From CAYYNP01 sp964472545 (GTDB lineage: Bacteria > Planctomycetota > Planctomycetia > Pirellulales > Thermoguttaceae): a stretch of 30,283 nt of DNA. The notes under the pieces were generated by a model. That model made no database searches and was not told the DNA's origin. It was given only the letters and a program-made list of their open reading frames with translations. The translations under genes and the position numbers were made by a program. This document shows positions 15,039 to 24,000 of this stretch, piece after piece; the stretch's first letter is position 1, and the number at the start of each line of letters is the position of its first letter. The stretch covers positions 1-30,283 of the forward strand of contig CAYYNP010000095.1 of the NCBI GenBank assembly GCA_964472545.1, in the 5' to 3' direction.

Positions 15039-15950
15039 ATGAAGAATCGCCTGACACGTGTGATCCTGACGGCCGCGTTCCTGCTGCCGACCGCCAGAGC
15101 ATCTTTTGGCGTTCAGCCGGAGGACGCCCCGCAGCAGACGGTACGGCACAGCTACCTGTGCAGCGATATCGGAGCGAAGCGAGTCTTCAAGATGTCGGCG
15201 GCCGGCAAGATCGAGTGGGAGTATCCGGCCGACCAATGCACCGACGCCTGGATGCTCGAAAACGGCAACGTCCTGATGAGCTTCACCGGCAAGAGACGCG
15301 GCGTGCGTGAGGTCACCCCGGACAAACAGGTCGTCTGGAACTACGAAACCGAGAGCGAAGTCTGGGGCTGCCAGCGATTGCCCGACGGCAACACGCTGGT
15401 CGCCGAGTGTACGGGCAAGCGTCTGCTCGAGGTCGACGCCAAAGGGGCGATCGTCAAAACGGTCTCGGTCCCCTCCGGGGGTAACGTACACATGGGCATG
15501 CGCCATGCACGCAAGCTGCCCGGCGGCAACTATCTGGTCGGGCTGCTCGACGACAAGGCCGTGTGGGAGTACGACGCTTCCGGCAAGCGAATCCGAGAGA
15601 TCAAAGTGCCCGACGTGGCCTTCAGCATGATCCGGCTGGAGAACGGCAACACGGTCATCGGCTACCGGGGCGGCGTTGTCGAAGTGGACACGAAAGACAA
15701 CGTCGTCTGGCACTTGACGCAAGAGGACGTGCCGGACGTGAAACTCTACTGGGTCTGCTGCATCCAGCGGCTGCCAAACGGCAACACGGTCGTCGGCAAC
15801 TGGTACATCCACAAACGCCGCGACGACAGCACGCCGTTCTTCGAGGTCACACGCGACAAGAGGGTAGTTTGGAAGGCGGCGTTGCACGAGCGGACGGTCG
15901 ATCCGGCGTCGATCCAGATCCTCGACGTCGAGGATACCACGCTGCGCTGA
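15039..15950 (+). CDS. Exported beta-propeller protein with NGN repeats
   Basis: The protein has 303 residues with a signal peptide at 1-24 (cleavage near ASFG/VQ). The mature part consists of short blades, each with a turn of the form P/E-N/D-GN followed by a beta strand: ENGNVLMSF, PDGNTLVAE, PGGNYLVGL, ENGNTVIGY and PNGNTVVGN, spaced about 40-50 residues. Blades are linked by phrases like VLEVDAKG and VVEVDTKDNVVW. This is the PQQ-like/arylsulfotransferase-like type of propeller, but no PQQ-ligand or sulfotransferase residues can be assigned. It probably works as a binding or scaffold protein in the periplasm. The ATG at 15039 has GAGGAAG seven bases upstream, and the longer open frame upstream lacks protein-like sequence. 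It lies ahead of a sugar transporter but is separated from it by a double hairpin. Confidence 0.88.
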   Translation: MKNRLTRVILTAAFLLPTARASFGVQPEDAPQQTVRHSYLCSDIGAKRVFKMSAAGKIEWEYPADQCTDAWMLENGNVLMSFTGKRRGVREVTPDKQVVWNYETESEVWGCQRLPDGNTLVAECTGKRLLEVDAKGAIVKTVSVPSGGNVHMGMRHARKLPGGNYLVGLLDDKAVWEYDASGKRIREIKVPDVAFSMIRLENGNTVIGYRGGVVEVDTKDNVVWHLTQEDVPDVKLYWVCCIQRLPNGNTVVGNWYIHKRRDDSTPFFEVTRDKRVVWKAALHERTVDPASIQILDVEDTTLR

Positions 15951-15977
15951 GAGGACTGCACGGAGAGTCTCGATACG

Positions 15978-16061
15978 GGTGCCATGCCCACGCTTGCGTG
16001 GGCATGACGGGAACCTGCGAACGAATCACTTGCATGCCCACGCAAGCGTGGGCATGGCACC
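15978..16061. repeat. 84-bp double-hairpin inverted repeat
   Basis: Two hairpins, each with perfect 11-bp arms CATGCCCACGC/GCGTGGGCATG, lie at 15983-16006 (2-base centre TT) and 16033-16056 (2-base centre AA). The two are also inverted copies of each other and are flanked by GGTGCC (15978) and GGCACC (ending 16061), so the whole element is one 29-bp inverted repeat around a 26-base centre. I recall similar GTGGGCATG hairpins from other planctomycete intergenic regions. It could also act as a terminator after the propeller gene. Confidence 0.75.
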
Positions 16062-16100
16062 CGGCCTTCCGCAACAGACACAACCACAGGGAGAGAACTC

Positions 16101-17531
16101 TTGACAAGAACGGACGCACCCAACGGGATCTCGCCACCCACCCCGCTGCCCGAGCACGGAAGCCTCTGGTATCTCTCGAGCGTTTGCACGGTGGCGGCCT
16201 TGGGAGGACTGCTCTTCGGTTTCGATACGGCCGTGATCTCCGGGGCCATCGGGCTGTTGAAGACGCAGTTCGAACTCAACGATTGGTGGGAGGGCTTCGT
16301 TGTCAGCTCGGTCCTGCTGGGGTGCATCACCGGGGCCATGGCGGCCGGGACGCTCAGCGACCGATTCGGGCGCAAGAAGATGCTGATCTTGGCGGCCTTG
16401 CTGTTTCTGGTCTCGGCACTCGGGTCAACCGTCCCGCAATCGCCGGGCCTGTTGATCGCGGTGCGGCTGATCGGCGGACTGGGCGTGGGAGTCGCGTCGA
16501 TGCTCGCGCCGCTGTACATTTCCGAACTCTCCCCGCCCCACCTGCGCGGCCGCATGGTGGCCATGTATCAGTTCGCCATCACCGTCGGCGTCCTGGCGGC
16601 CTATCTCTCCAACGCGTTTCTTCTGCACCTGGCCCAGAACTGTAGCGAATGGTTCGCACAGGCCACGTTGCACTGGATCTTCGTCGACGAGCTTTGGCGC
16701 GGCATGTTCGGCGCCGAAGTCCTGCCGGCGGTTCTGTTCTTGCTCTTGTTGTTGGCCGTGCCGGAGAGCCCCCGCTGGCTGACCAAACAGCGGCGTGAAG
16801 GCGAAGCCATGGGCATACTCACCCGGGTTGGCGGGCGAAAAACGGCCACGGCCGAGATGAAGGAAATACGCGATACGATCGCGGAAGAAAGCGGTTCCGT
16901 GTGGCAGCTTTTCCAGCCGGGAATGCGGACCGCCCTAGTGATCGGCATTCTGCTGCCCATGTTTGCACAAGCCAGCGGGATCAACGTGATTATCTACTAC
17001 GGCGAACAACTCTTCGATGCGGCCGGCTGGCAACTCAGCGACTCCCTGGGCGGGTTGGTGATCATTGGCATCGTCAACTCGGCGTTCACGCTGCTGACGC
17101 TTTGGTTAATCGACAGCGTGGGCCGCAAGCCCATCCTGCAGATCGGCACCATCGGCGCGGTCCTCTCGCTGGTAACGGTCGGACTGCTCTACCACTACGA
17201 CGCCGCCGGCAGCCCCTGGCTCTTGGTGATGATCACGTGCTACATCGCCTGCTTCGCGGTCGGCATGGGGCCGATCCCTTGGGTCGTCATCTCCGAGATC
17301 TTCCCCACGCGGATCCGAGGCCGGGCCATGTCGTTCGGCGTGTTTGCGGTCTGGGCCACCTGTTACCTGGTTTCCCAGACGTTCCCTTGGCTGAGAGATA
17401 ACATTGGCCCCGCTGGCTGCTTCGCGCTCTACGCCTCGCTCTGCGCCCCGTCGATCGCCTTCGTCTGGCTGGTCGTGCCGGAAACGAAAGGTAAGACGCT
17501 CGAAGAGATCGAAAAGTCCTGGACGCGCTGA
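16101..17531 (+). CDS. Major facilitator superfamily sugar transporter (sugar porter family)
   Basis: The protein has 476 residues with twelve likely transmembrane helices. Sugar-porter signatures are clear: GGLLFGFDTAVISG in helix 1, DRFGRKK in loop 2-3, RLIGGLGVG and the YISELSPPHLRGRM motif in loop 4-5, PESPRWL after helix 6, QASGINVIIYYG in helix 7, GRKP in loop 8-9, and PETKGKTLEEIEK at the C-terminus. Members (XylE, GalP, GLUT) carry hexoses or pentoses, usually with protons. QxxGxNxxxYY binds the sugar ring, but the exact sugar cannot be named. The start is a TTG at 16101 with AGGGAGAG seven bases upstream. A loop between helices 5 and 6 is longer than usual (about residues 175-200), as in several planctomycete and Bacteroidetes members. 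No sugar kinase or regulator is adjacent. Confidence 0.95.
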   Translation: MTRTDAPNGISPPTPLPEHGSLWYLSSVCTVAALGGLLFGFDTAVISGAIGLLKTQFELNDWWEGFVVSSVLLGCITGAMAAGTLSDRFGRKKMLILAALLFLVSALGSTVPQSPGLLIAVRLIGGLGVGVASMLAPLYISELSPPHLRGRMVAMYQFAITVGVLAAYLSNAFLLHLAQNCSEWFAQATLHWIFVDELWRGMFGAEVLPAVLFLLLLLAVPESPRWLTKQRREGEAMGILTRVGGRKTATAEMKEIRDTIAEESGSVWQLFQPGMRTALVIGILLPMFAQASGINVIIYYGEQLFDAAGWQLSDSLGGLVIIGIVNSAFTLLTLWLIDSVGRKPILQIGTIGAVLSLVTVGLLYHYDAAGSPWLLVMITCYIACFAVGMGPIPWVVISEIFPTRIRGRAMSFGVFAVWATCYLVSQTFPWLRDNIGPAGCFALYASLCAPSIAFVWLVVPETKGKTLEEIEKSWTR

Positions 17532-17562
17532 GCAACTCCGGAGACGACGGGGGTGGCCCGGT

Positions 17563-17614
17563 CGCTCTTGCGGAGCTCGCTTTGCCACGGTGACAAGCAT
17601 GGTTCGCAAGAGCG
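17563..17614. repeat. Inverted repeat after the sugar transporter gene
   Basis: Perfect 10-bp arms, CGCTCTTGCG (17563-17572) and CGCAAGAGCG (17605-17614), are separated by 32 bases. The pair starts 32 bases after the transporter stop. It may be an end-of-transcript structure or a decayed small repeat. No T-run follows, so a terminator call would be weak. Confidence 0.45.
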
Positions 17615-17723
17615 CCCGGGTGGCGAAACCACAAAAGGCGCGCAGTCGGTACAGGAGCCTCTTGTGGCTGCCCCATCCCAACGATTGTGGCGATCCGCCG
17701 GGCGTGGTGATAGAATCGAACGT

Positions 17724-18287
17724 ATGATGAAACACACCAAGCTGTACGTGTCGATGTCGCTCGCGGTATTCCTGCTCGGATGCCACCTTGCATTCCCCCT
17801 CCCGGTCCAAGCGGCCGACACCCCGGACATCCAGCGCAAAGGGCAGATCACCACCCGCAAGCCGGACGATCGCGTCACGGTCGAACTCAAGAACGAACAA
17901 GCCACCTACACCGTCACCAGCCGCAGCGGCATCGGCGGCGCAACCATCACGCCGCCGCACGGCTGGCCCGAGAAGGTCGTCCTTCGCTTGAATCTTCGCG
18001 GCCTGGAGTCCCTGCGCATCGTCACCCACACGGTCGATCTCCGCGCCTCCGTCCTCAGCCACAGCGGCCACCGCCGCTTGCTGCACCGGGTCGAAGACGG
18101 CAAGGAGCAACGGATCGACGAGGACAGCCCCTATTTCACCTCGATCCGCACACTCGACGCCACTGGCAAGCCCACGCCCGGGCTCCCCGAAGCCGGCGGC
18201 TGTTTCGAGGTCACGTTGCCCGCCGCCCTGTTGCAAGGCCGGCCGCTGTCGCTGCGGCTGGAGTGGATTGACTTCTATCGGAACTGA
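17724..18287 (+). CDS. Small exported protein of unknown function
   Basis: The protein has 187 residues. A signal peptide covers about 1-30 (MMKHTKLYVSMSLAVFLLGC, cleavage probably after PVQA). LLGC resembles a lipobox, so lipoprotein processing at Cys20 is an alternative, although Leu at the -2 position is unusual. The mature part is mainly beta: alternating hydrophobic strands (RVTVELKNEQATYTVTS, KVVLRLNLRGLESLRI, FEVTLPAALLQGRPLSLRLEWIDFYRN) with no catalytic motif I recognise. It could be an immunoglobulin-like or jelly-roll sandwich. Two adjacent ATGs (17724, 17727) are possible starts; neither has a strong ribosome site. It lies in the same direction as the HEAT protein, 185 bases ahead, and co-expression is uncertain. 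Confidence 0.75.
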   Translation: MMKHTKLYVSMSLAVFLLGCHLAFPLPVQAADTPDIQRKGQITTRKPDDRVTVELKNEQATYTVTSRSGIGGATITPPHGWPEKVVLRLNLRGLESLRIVTHTVDLRASVLSHSGHRRLLHRVEDGKEQRIDEDSPYFTSIRTLDATGKPTPGLPEAGGCFEVTLPAALLQGRPLSLRLEWIDFYRN

Positions 18288-18472
18288 AGCGGGTGGCTTG
18301 GCGGCGGCACCGCACGCAGTGCCGGCGACCGCCGTTTGCATCCACACACCCGATCGCGGACAATGAAGCAATAGCCTGGGCTATCCCCAAAGGGCATACA
18401 CGCGACCGATTGCCGCCGCCGGGTGCGCTGGAAGCTATGCGCGGCGCTCGGCACGTCGCACGGGAAGACGTC

Positions 18473-19735
18473 ATGAAGACCGGCCGGTTCTCTGTTTTCT
18501 TGGCAATTGGCATTTGGCTCTTGGCAGGCGCTCCGGTCTTCGCGAACGACAAAGAGGTCGACCGGCTACTGGTCCAACTTCGCGTAGGCCTGCCAGAAAC
18601 CCGAGTCGCCGCGGCCGAGCGGCTGGGCGAACTGCGGCGAGATCCGGATCGCGTGGTGCCGGTACTCTCGCGGTTGCTGTCTGTGGATGACCGATGGCTC
18701 GGCGGGACGGCTGCGGCAGCTCTTACGCGTTTTGGCGAAAGCGCGGTGCCCCCGCTGGTGGCCCAACTCAAGGGCCCACGCGATGCCCAAACCGAAGCGA
18801 TGGAAGCCCTGTGGTGGCTTGGGCCGGCGGCCAAGGACGTCGTGCGGGACGTGACTCGCGTGTTAAAGGAGTCTGCCGCAAGAGACGAGTATGAACCCCG
18901 CATGCTGATGTGCGAAGCCGTCCGGACACTGGGCGAAATCGGTCCCCACGCGGCGCCGGCCGAGCGTTTGGCGGCTCAGCAGGCCGGCGACGACTCGGAT
19001 CTCGCCGCGGCCATCTTCCACACCTTGCTACCATACCGGCGATTGGCGCTGGGCTATCTAACGGCACATCCCACGATGCCGTCGCGATTGCAGATCGATA
19101 CGGCGCTGCAACTGAAGGCGAAGTCGTCCGCAGAATACACCGCGCTGAAACGTGCGGTACTCGAGCGCGACGACCTCCCGCTACAAGTGATGGTCGCCCT
19201 GCGCGACGCGCGTTACATCGCCGTCATCAAGACCCGCATGCCGAAGGTCGACGCCCATCGCCGGTCGTATTTGGCAGCGTGTGCCCGGGCGCTGGGCGAT
19301 CCGCCGGGCCGCGTGGTGAGGATTTCCGAGAAACGGCCGGGCGATTTTCGCCCGGCCGGCGATCCTCGCCGCGTTCACGAGAACATGCAAACACACGGCG
19401 ACGGCGTCACGCCGGTGATGATTACCGGGCGGATCGTGATGCCCGACGGGCTGCCTGCGCTTGGGCCGAAGTTCTTCCTGGCCAACGACACCATGTTGCT
19501 CGCCCAGAAGCGGAAGGACCCGGCCCCACTGCACTACGACCGCCGCACCGGCCGCTTCGTCTTCCGCACCGGCGTTTTCGCCGCGTTTTCCATCGGCGAG
19601 GGCCCCCGCGAACCCGGCCCCTACATGACCGGCCGCCGCGAGGTGATCGTCCAAGCCCAAGGCGCCAAGCCGCTGACCGTGTGTTTCTACGACGAGATGC
19701 CGGACGTGGAGGTTACGTTGAGTTGGAAGAAGTAA
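18473..19735 (+). CDS. Exported HEAT-repeat protein
   Basis: The protein has 420 residues with a signal peptide at 1-24 (cleavage after PVFA). Residues about 27-150 carry HEAT/PBS-like helical repeats (ETRVAAAERLGELRRDP, VVPVLSRLLSVDD, AAAALTRFGESAVPPLVAQL, AMEALWWLGPAAKDVV, ALGEIGPHAAPA-like units), which usually form protein-binding solenoids. The C-terminal about 100 residues (from about 325) are different: VMITGRIVMPDGLPALGPKF and FRTGVFAAFSIGEG suggest a carboxypeptidase-regulatory or transthyretin-like beta domain. The ATG at 18473 has GGGAAG seven bases upstream. The frame extends 180 bases further back without a signal peptide at the alternative start, so the shorter form is preferred. 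The function is unknown; a scaffold in the periplasm is likely. Confidence 0.82.
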   Translation: MKTGRFSVFLAIGIWLLAGAPVFANDKEVDRLLVQLRVGLPETRVAAAERLGELRRDPDRVVPVLSRLLSVDDRWLGGTAAAALTRFGESAVPPLVAQLKGPRDAQTEAMEALWWLGPAAKDVVRDVTRVLKESAARDEYEPRMLMCEAVRTLGEIGPHAAPAERLAAQQAGDDSDLAAAIFHTLLPYRRLALGYLTAHPTMPSRLQIDTALQLKAKSSAEYTALKRAVLERDDLPLQVMVALRDARYIAVIKTRMPKVDAHRRSYLAACARALGDPPGRVVRISEKRPGDFRPAGDPRRVHENMQTHGDGVTPVMITGRIVMPDGLPALGPKFFLANDTMLLAQKRKDPAPLHYDRRTGRFVFRTGVFAAFSIGEGPREPGPYMTGRREVIVQAQGAKPLTVCFYDEMPDVEVTLSWKK

Positions 19736-19945
19736 CGGCCGCATCCATTACCGACGCGATCTGAGACGATTCCGTTTGATCGCGAGCTGCATTTGACTCT
19801 TCGCTCCGCCCTCTCTGATAGGGTCGGACGAGCCTCTTCTTTCGGTGGGTCTCCTATCTCAGTCGCGTCTATGCCACGTGAAGCGGCTCCTACGATCGTC
19901 GCCCGGCTCCACTTGCGCTGAGACTTGCGCCATTCACGAGACGAC
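19736..19945. other. Intergenic gap between convergent genes
   Basis: 210 bases between the HEAT-protein stop and the Prc-like stop. There is no extension of the Prc frame into a peptidase domain here, and I see no clear terminator hairpin with a T-run. Confidence 0.4.
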
Positions 19946-20944
19946 TCAAAACGACCCAAACCGACTCCAACTCACCGTCGCCCGTTCGTACGTCACCGGG
20001 TTGAACAACTCCAGGAGAATCTCGGTATCGCTCTCCAACGGGCCGGTGGGCCAACGGATCATGTCGTAGAAGTCGTCGGGGTGCATCTCGACGACGTCCA
20101 ACACCGTGCCGTCGACCCGGCGGACGGCCAACAACTGCCAAGTGAGCAGCCGCCGCTCGGTTTCGCGGTCGCGCAACGACGGGTCGATCGAGGTGATCGT
20201 CAGCCGGCCGGCGCGGGGCTGAAAGACGAGGCCCGGGCGGTAGGTGCGGATGCGGATCCAACTACTGAACGACGTCAGCAGTGTGGGACTGAAGTACGCG
20301 GTATGGGCGTCGTAGAGCGAAGCCAGCGAATCGAGGTAGATCTGGCAGAGCCGCTCGTCATTCATCTCCCGGGCTTGTCGGGCGATCCGCCGGTAGCGGC
20401 CCGCAAGCTGCGACTGCACCTCGTCGAGCGGCCGGCCGTGCAGCTTCTCGATCAATAGCTCGCCCTTGAGCTGCAGCCGCCAACGCTCTCGCAGCGCGTT
20501 GCCGGTGGCTGCGTAATCTTCATAGTGAAGCGGAAGCGATTCATCGATCGAGTAGTCTTGCTCGACGGCCAAGAGTTCCTCGGCGCGAGTGGCGGCCTCC
20601 TGGGTCCGCTGTCGATACCTCTTGCGCACCCGTTGGGCGAATCGAAAGTCGCCGTCGGCGGCCAGATCGTCGAGGCGTTCCTCGAAGCGCCGGAATTCCC
20701 GCACGTCGGATTGCCGAAAGTACATCCGCCCCGGGTCGAGCCGGTCGAGGAAGGTCTGGAGCCATTGCCGCGACAGTTCGTCGTCGAGCGGACGGTGCGA
20801 GATATGATCCTTCTCGAGTCCCGCCACCGCGGCGCGAATCGCCGCGCACGGGTCGAATGCGTCTTCTACCGCGACGGCGCTGCCGACCGGCGCGAGCAGC
20901 CACAACGATAGCGCTGCGCCCGACAGTGTCTGGCTCGAATGCAT
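19946..20944 (-). CDS. Prc-like exported protein lacking the S41 protease domain
   Basis: The protein has 332 residues. A signal peptide (1-26) is followed by the helical N-terminal domain of tail-specific protease Prc (about 30-225). Its landmarks are HISHRPLDDELSRQWLQTFL, DRLDPGRMYFRQSDVREF and the boundary motif YDAHTAYFSP. In Prc this domain precedes a PDZ domain and the Ser-Lys protease core. Here a diverged PDZ-like stretch follows (about 230-325; GLVFQPRAGRLTITSID, then LLAVRRVDGTVLDVVEM), and the protein ends. No Ser/Lys S41 core exists in any frame before the neighbouring gene. The ATG at 20944 has GGGGAG upstream; the longer in-frame start at 21034 has none and would hide the signal peptide. 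It may bind substrates or regulate a full Prc elsewhere, or it may be a decayed gene. The intact frame favours a retained function. Confidence 0.8.
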   Translation of the reverse strand: MHSSQTLSGAALSLWLLAPVGSAVAVEDAFDPCAAIRAAVAGLEKDHISHRPLDDELSRQWLQTFLDRLDPGRMYFRQSDVREFRRFEERLDDLAADGDFRFAQRVRKRYRQRTQEAATRAEELLAVEQDYSIDESLPLHYEDYAATGNALRERWRLQLKGELLIEKLHGRPLDEVQSQLAGRYRRIARQAREMNDERLCQIYLDSLASLYDAHTAYFSPTLLTSFSSWIRIRTYRPGLVFQPRAGRLTITSIDPSLRDRETERRLLTWQLLAVRRVDGTVLDVVEMHPDDFYDMIRWPTGPLESDTEILLELFNPVTYERATVSWSRFGSF

Positions 20945-21054
20945 GGCCTCGGCTCCCCGTTGAATCACCATTTGACGGGCACGCGCCCCATGACCGGCAC
21001 TCAAATGCCGGGGGCCGGCCTCTACCAGGCGCACGTTACCTTGGCCACCTGACG

Positions 21055-24000
21055 TTACCGGGTTCTACCACGACGGCGCCGGCCCCACAACAGCCCCAAG
21101 CCACCCGCCAGCAGCAAGGCGAGCGTGCCGGGCTCGGGGACGACGTGGATCGAGCCGACCTGCGGCTCGCCGCCGAAATGGGTGATGTACTCCAGGCGGA
21201 ATTGGCCGACGTCGGTGCCGGGGGCGACCAGCGAGCCCAGCTCGATCTCGGCGTAGGTCATCGGCCCGTTGAATCCGCCTTCGCCGACCGTGTTGGCATT
21301 GGCCGAGACGAGGTTTGCCAGGTCGCCCAAGGGCAAGACGTCCCCAATGGCGGCCAGGGCCGAACCGTCGAACGCGGCGTCGCTGATCAGGCTCCAATTC
21401 AGCACGCCTTCGACCTGCACGCGGAACCGGCCCGTGGCCGGGTCGTATTCCGCGGCGGCAGTGCCTTGGGTGGCCGGGCCGGCGTCGCCGGTGAAGTTCG
21501 AGATCAGGTCGGTGATGTCCTGGCCGTCGACGTTCCCGTCGCCACGCCCGAGAACGCCTCCGGCCGTGTCGCTCTTGAGCCAGTCGCGGTCGGCGGGATC
21601 GCCGGGCCGGCTGAAGTTGGTGATCAGGTTGGTAATGTCCTGGCCGTCGACCCGGCCGTCGCCGTTGGCGTCGCCGCCGCCGGCAATTAACAGCGAGGCA
21701 TTGACGGTGAAGTAGTTCGGCGGCGTGGCGGGGGGAAACGACTCGACGTAATCGAGCCCCAGGTTGAACACGCCTTGGCCGAGATGCCCGACGGAAACCG
21801 GCTCACCGTCGCCCGGCGAAGGCGGCACCGCATCGAACGCCCCGGCGATCACGCCTTCGGCGATCGAATCGACAATCGGCACGGTGATCGTCTTTCCCTC
21901 TTCCGCGGGCAACACGGCGCCGGGGCGGATTTCGAGCGTACCGCCCAGTCGCAGATCGGCGTTGCCGGCGTTGACCAGTTGCCCCTTGGCGGCGCCGTCG
22001 AGATCGATCACCAGCGTGGCCGTGTCGGTCAGCGACACGTCGCCGCCAACGTTCAGCGTGCCGGCGGGAATCACGGTTCCGGCCAGATCCAGGTCGCCAC
22101 TTAGGGTGCCGCTGCCGGTGACCGTTCCGGCGACTTTCGTCCGGGTGAAGTCGGGAGCTTGCTGACCGGTGATGCCTGCGAGGTAAAGGGCGTTCACTTC
22201 GGCGGGCCCCAGTTCGCGGTCCCAGATGTACAGTTCATCCATTAGGCCACGGAAGAAGTCGTCGGCGTCCCAGTTGCTTTCGCCAATGTAGTTGTTCACC
22301 CGCACCACGTTGGCCGGCACGCTCTTGCCGCCTTGTTCGGAGAGCAGGTCACCGTTGGAATAGACCCGCATCGTGGCCCCGTTGGCCGGTCCGTCGTCGC
22401 AAGTAACGGTGATGTGTTGCCAGGAATACGTGCTGAATACGTTGTTGACATTGGCCTGTTCGTCGCCGCCGGCCGTGTCGTAGAACCCCCATCGCAGGTT
22501 GCTGCTGGTACCGTTTCGGGCCAGGACGATGTTCGAGTCGCCGGCGTCGTTGCCGAAATCGATCACGCGCGCCCAGTTGGTAAACCCTATGGTATAGACC
22601 CAGCCCGAGACGGTGATGCCGCCGGTGAAATCGGCGTAGCCGTCGGGCACGTCGACGTAGCCGGCGCCGTCGAAGTTCAGCGCGCCGCCCACCTTTCCCC
22701 GGGGCATCCAGGGAGCGGTCAGCCCGATCACCGTGCCGTCGTGCGCCGGATCGACCGAGTTGGCGGCGGTGGTGCCGACCGTTTCGTCGAAGGCCCAGTG
22801 GGAGATCGGCGCCCGAGGGCCGGCGACGTCGATCGTGCCGTTGACGTCGAGCACTTCCAGCCCCGTGGCCAAGTCGGCCGCACCCACGGCAAAGTCGCCC
22901 GAAGCAGCCGTGATCACCATGCCCGAACGATCGAACGACTCCGTGAGGCGGACGACGCCGTCGCCCGTGCTGACCGTTCCGCCGCGGAGCGTGAGGCTGG
23001 TGCCGGAGAGGCTTCCGCCGGGGTTGACGTCGATCCGTCCGCCGCCGGTGACGCGGATCTCGCCGGTCGACAACGCGGCGTTGAGTTCGAGCGAGCCGCC
23101 GTCGACGATCGTTTTCGAGGCGATCGGCGCGGAGAGCCGGCTGACGGGGATGAGTTGCTTCTCGATTCCCGGTCCGGCCCATTGGACGTGGAGTCCGGCC
23201 CCACCGCCGCCCTCGTAAAACCCGACGAGCAACGGGTGCTCGCCGGCGGTGAGACTCACGGCGCCGGCAACTTCGCTGCCGCCGATGCCGTGGAAGTCGT
23301 TGTTGTTGACCACGATGTTGCCGTCCAGGGCGACGATCGTGCCGTCGTCGCTGGCAGAGAAGAAGGTGTAGTCGCCGTCGGCGGGCACGTTGAGCATGCC
23401 CTCCCAGAAGGCCACGATGTTGTTGCCGCCGACGTTGATGCCGATTCCGGCGAACGGGTTGTTGCCGCCGCCGACCGAGTTGGCGCCGCCGCCGATCGGC
23501 AGGTCGAGCGGGATTTGCAGCAGTTCGGTCACGTTGGCCGGATGGTTGGCGCGGAATTCCGCAATGCTGTCTTCCTTGCCGGGAGTGTTCGGGTCGAACA
23601 GATTGTCGAACACGTCCCAGCCGTCGGCCGCCGGCCCACCGGAGCCGCGGAAGCCTTGGGCGTTGAAGTCGTAGTATTCGCCGGTCAGCCCGGCCGCCAG
23701 CCCGCCGTTGGTGGTCACCTCCGCGTTGACGATCATCTTCGCACCGCCGCTGACGAGCAGATCGGACGTGTTCGGCAGCGGCACGTCGACCGTTACGGTC
23801 CCGCCGGCGGCAGCGGTCGAGCCGGCGTAGTCCTTCGGACCGACGTCGGTAAGATTCACCGTGCCGTCGATCGCGCGGAGCCCGCCGGCGCCGCTCACCG
23901 GGCCGTCGACGTTGAGCGTGTAACCGTCGGCCGCCTCCAGCGAGAGGTTGGCGTGATTGGAGAACGTCAGCCCGTTGGCGGCACTGCCGTAGGTTAGCGT

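Noticed and set aside
19736..19945. Frameshifted S41 protease domain downstream of the Prc-like gene
   Set aside because: Only 210 bases separate it from a convergent gene on the other strand, too few for a protease core, and no S41 motif appears in any frame.
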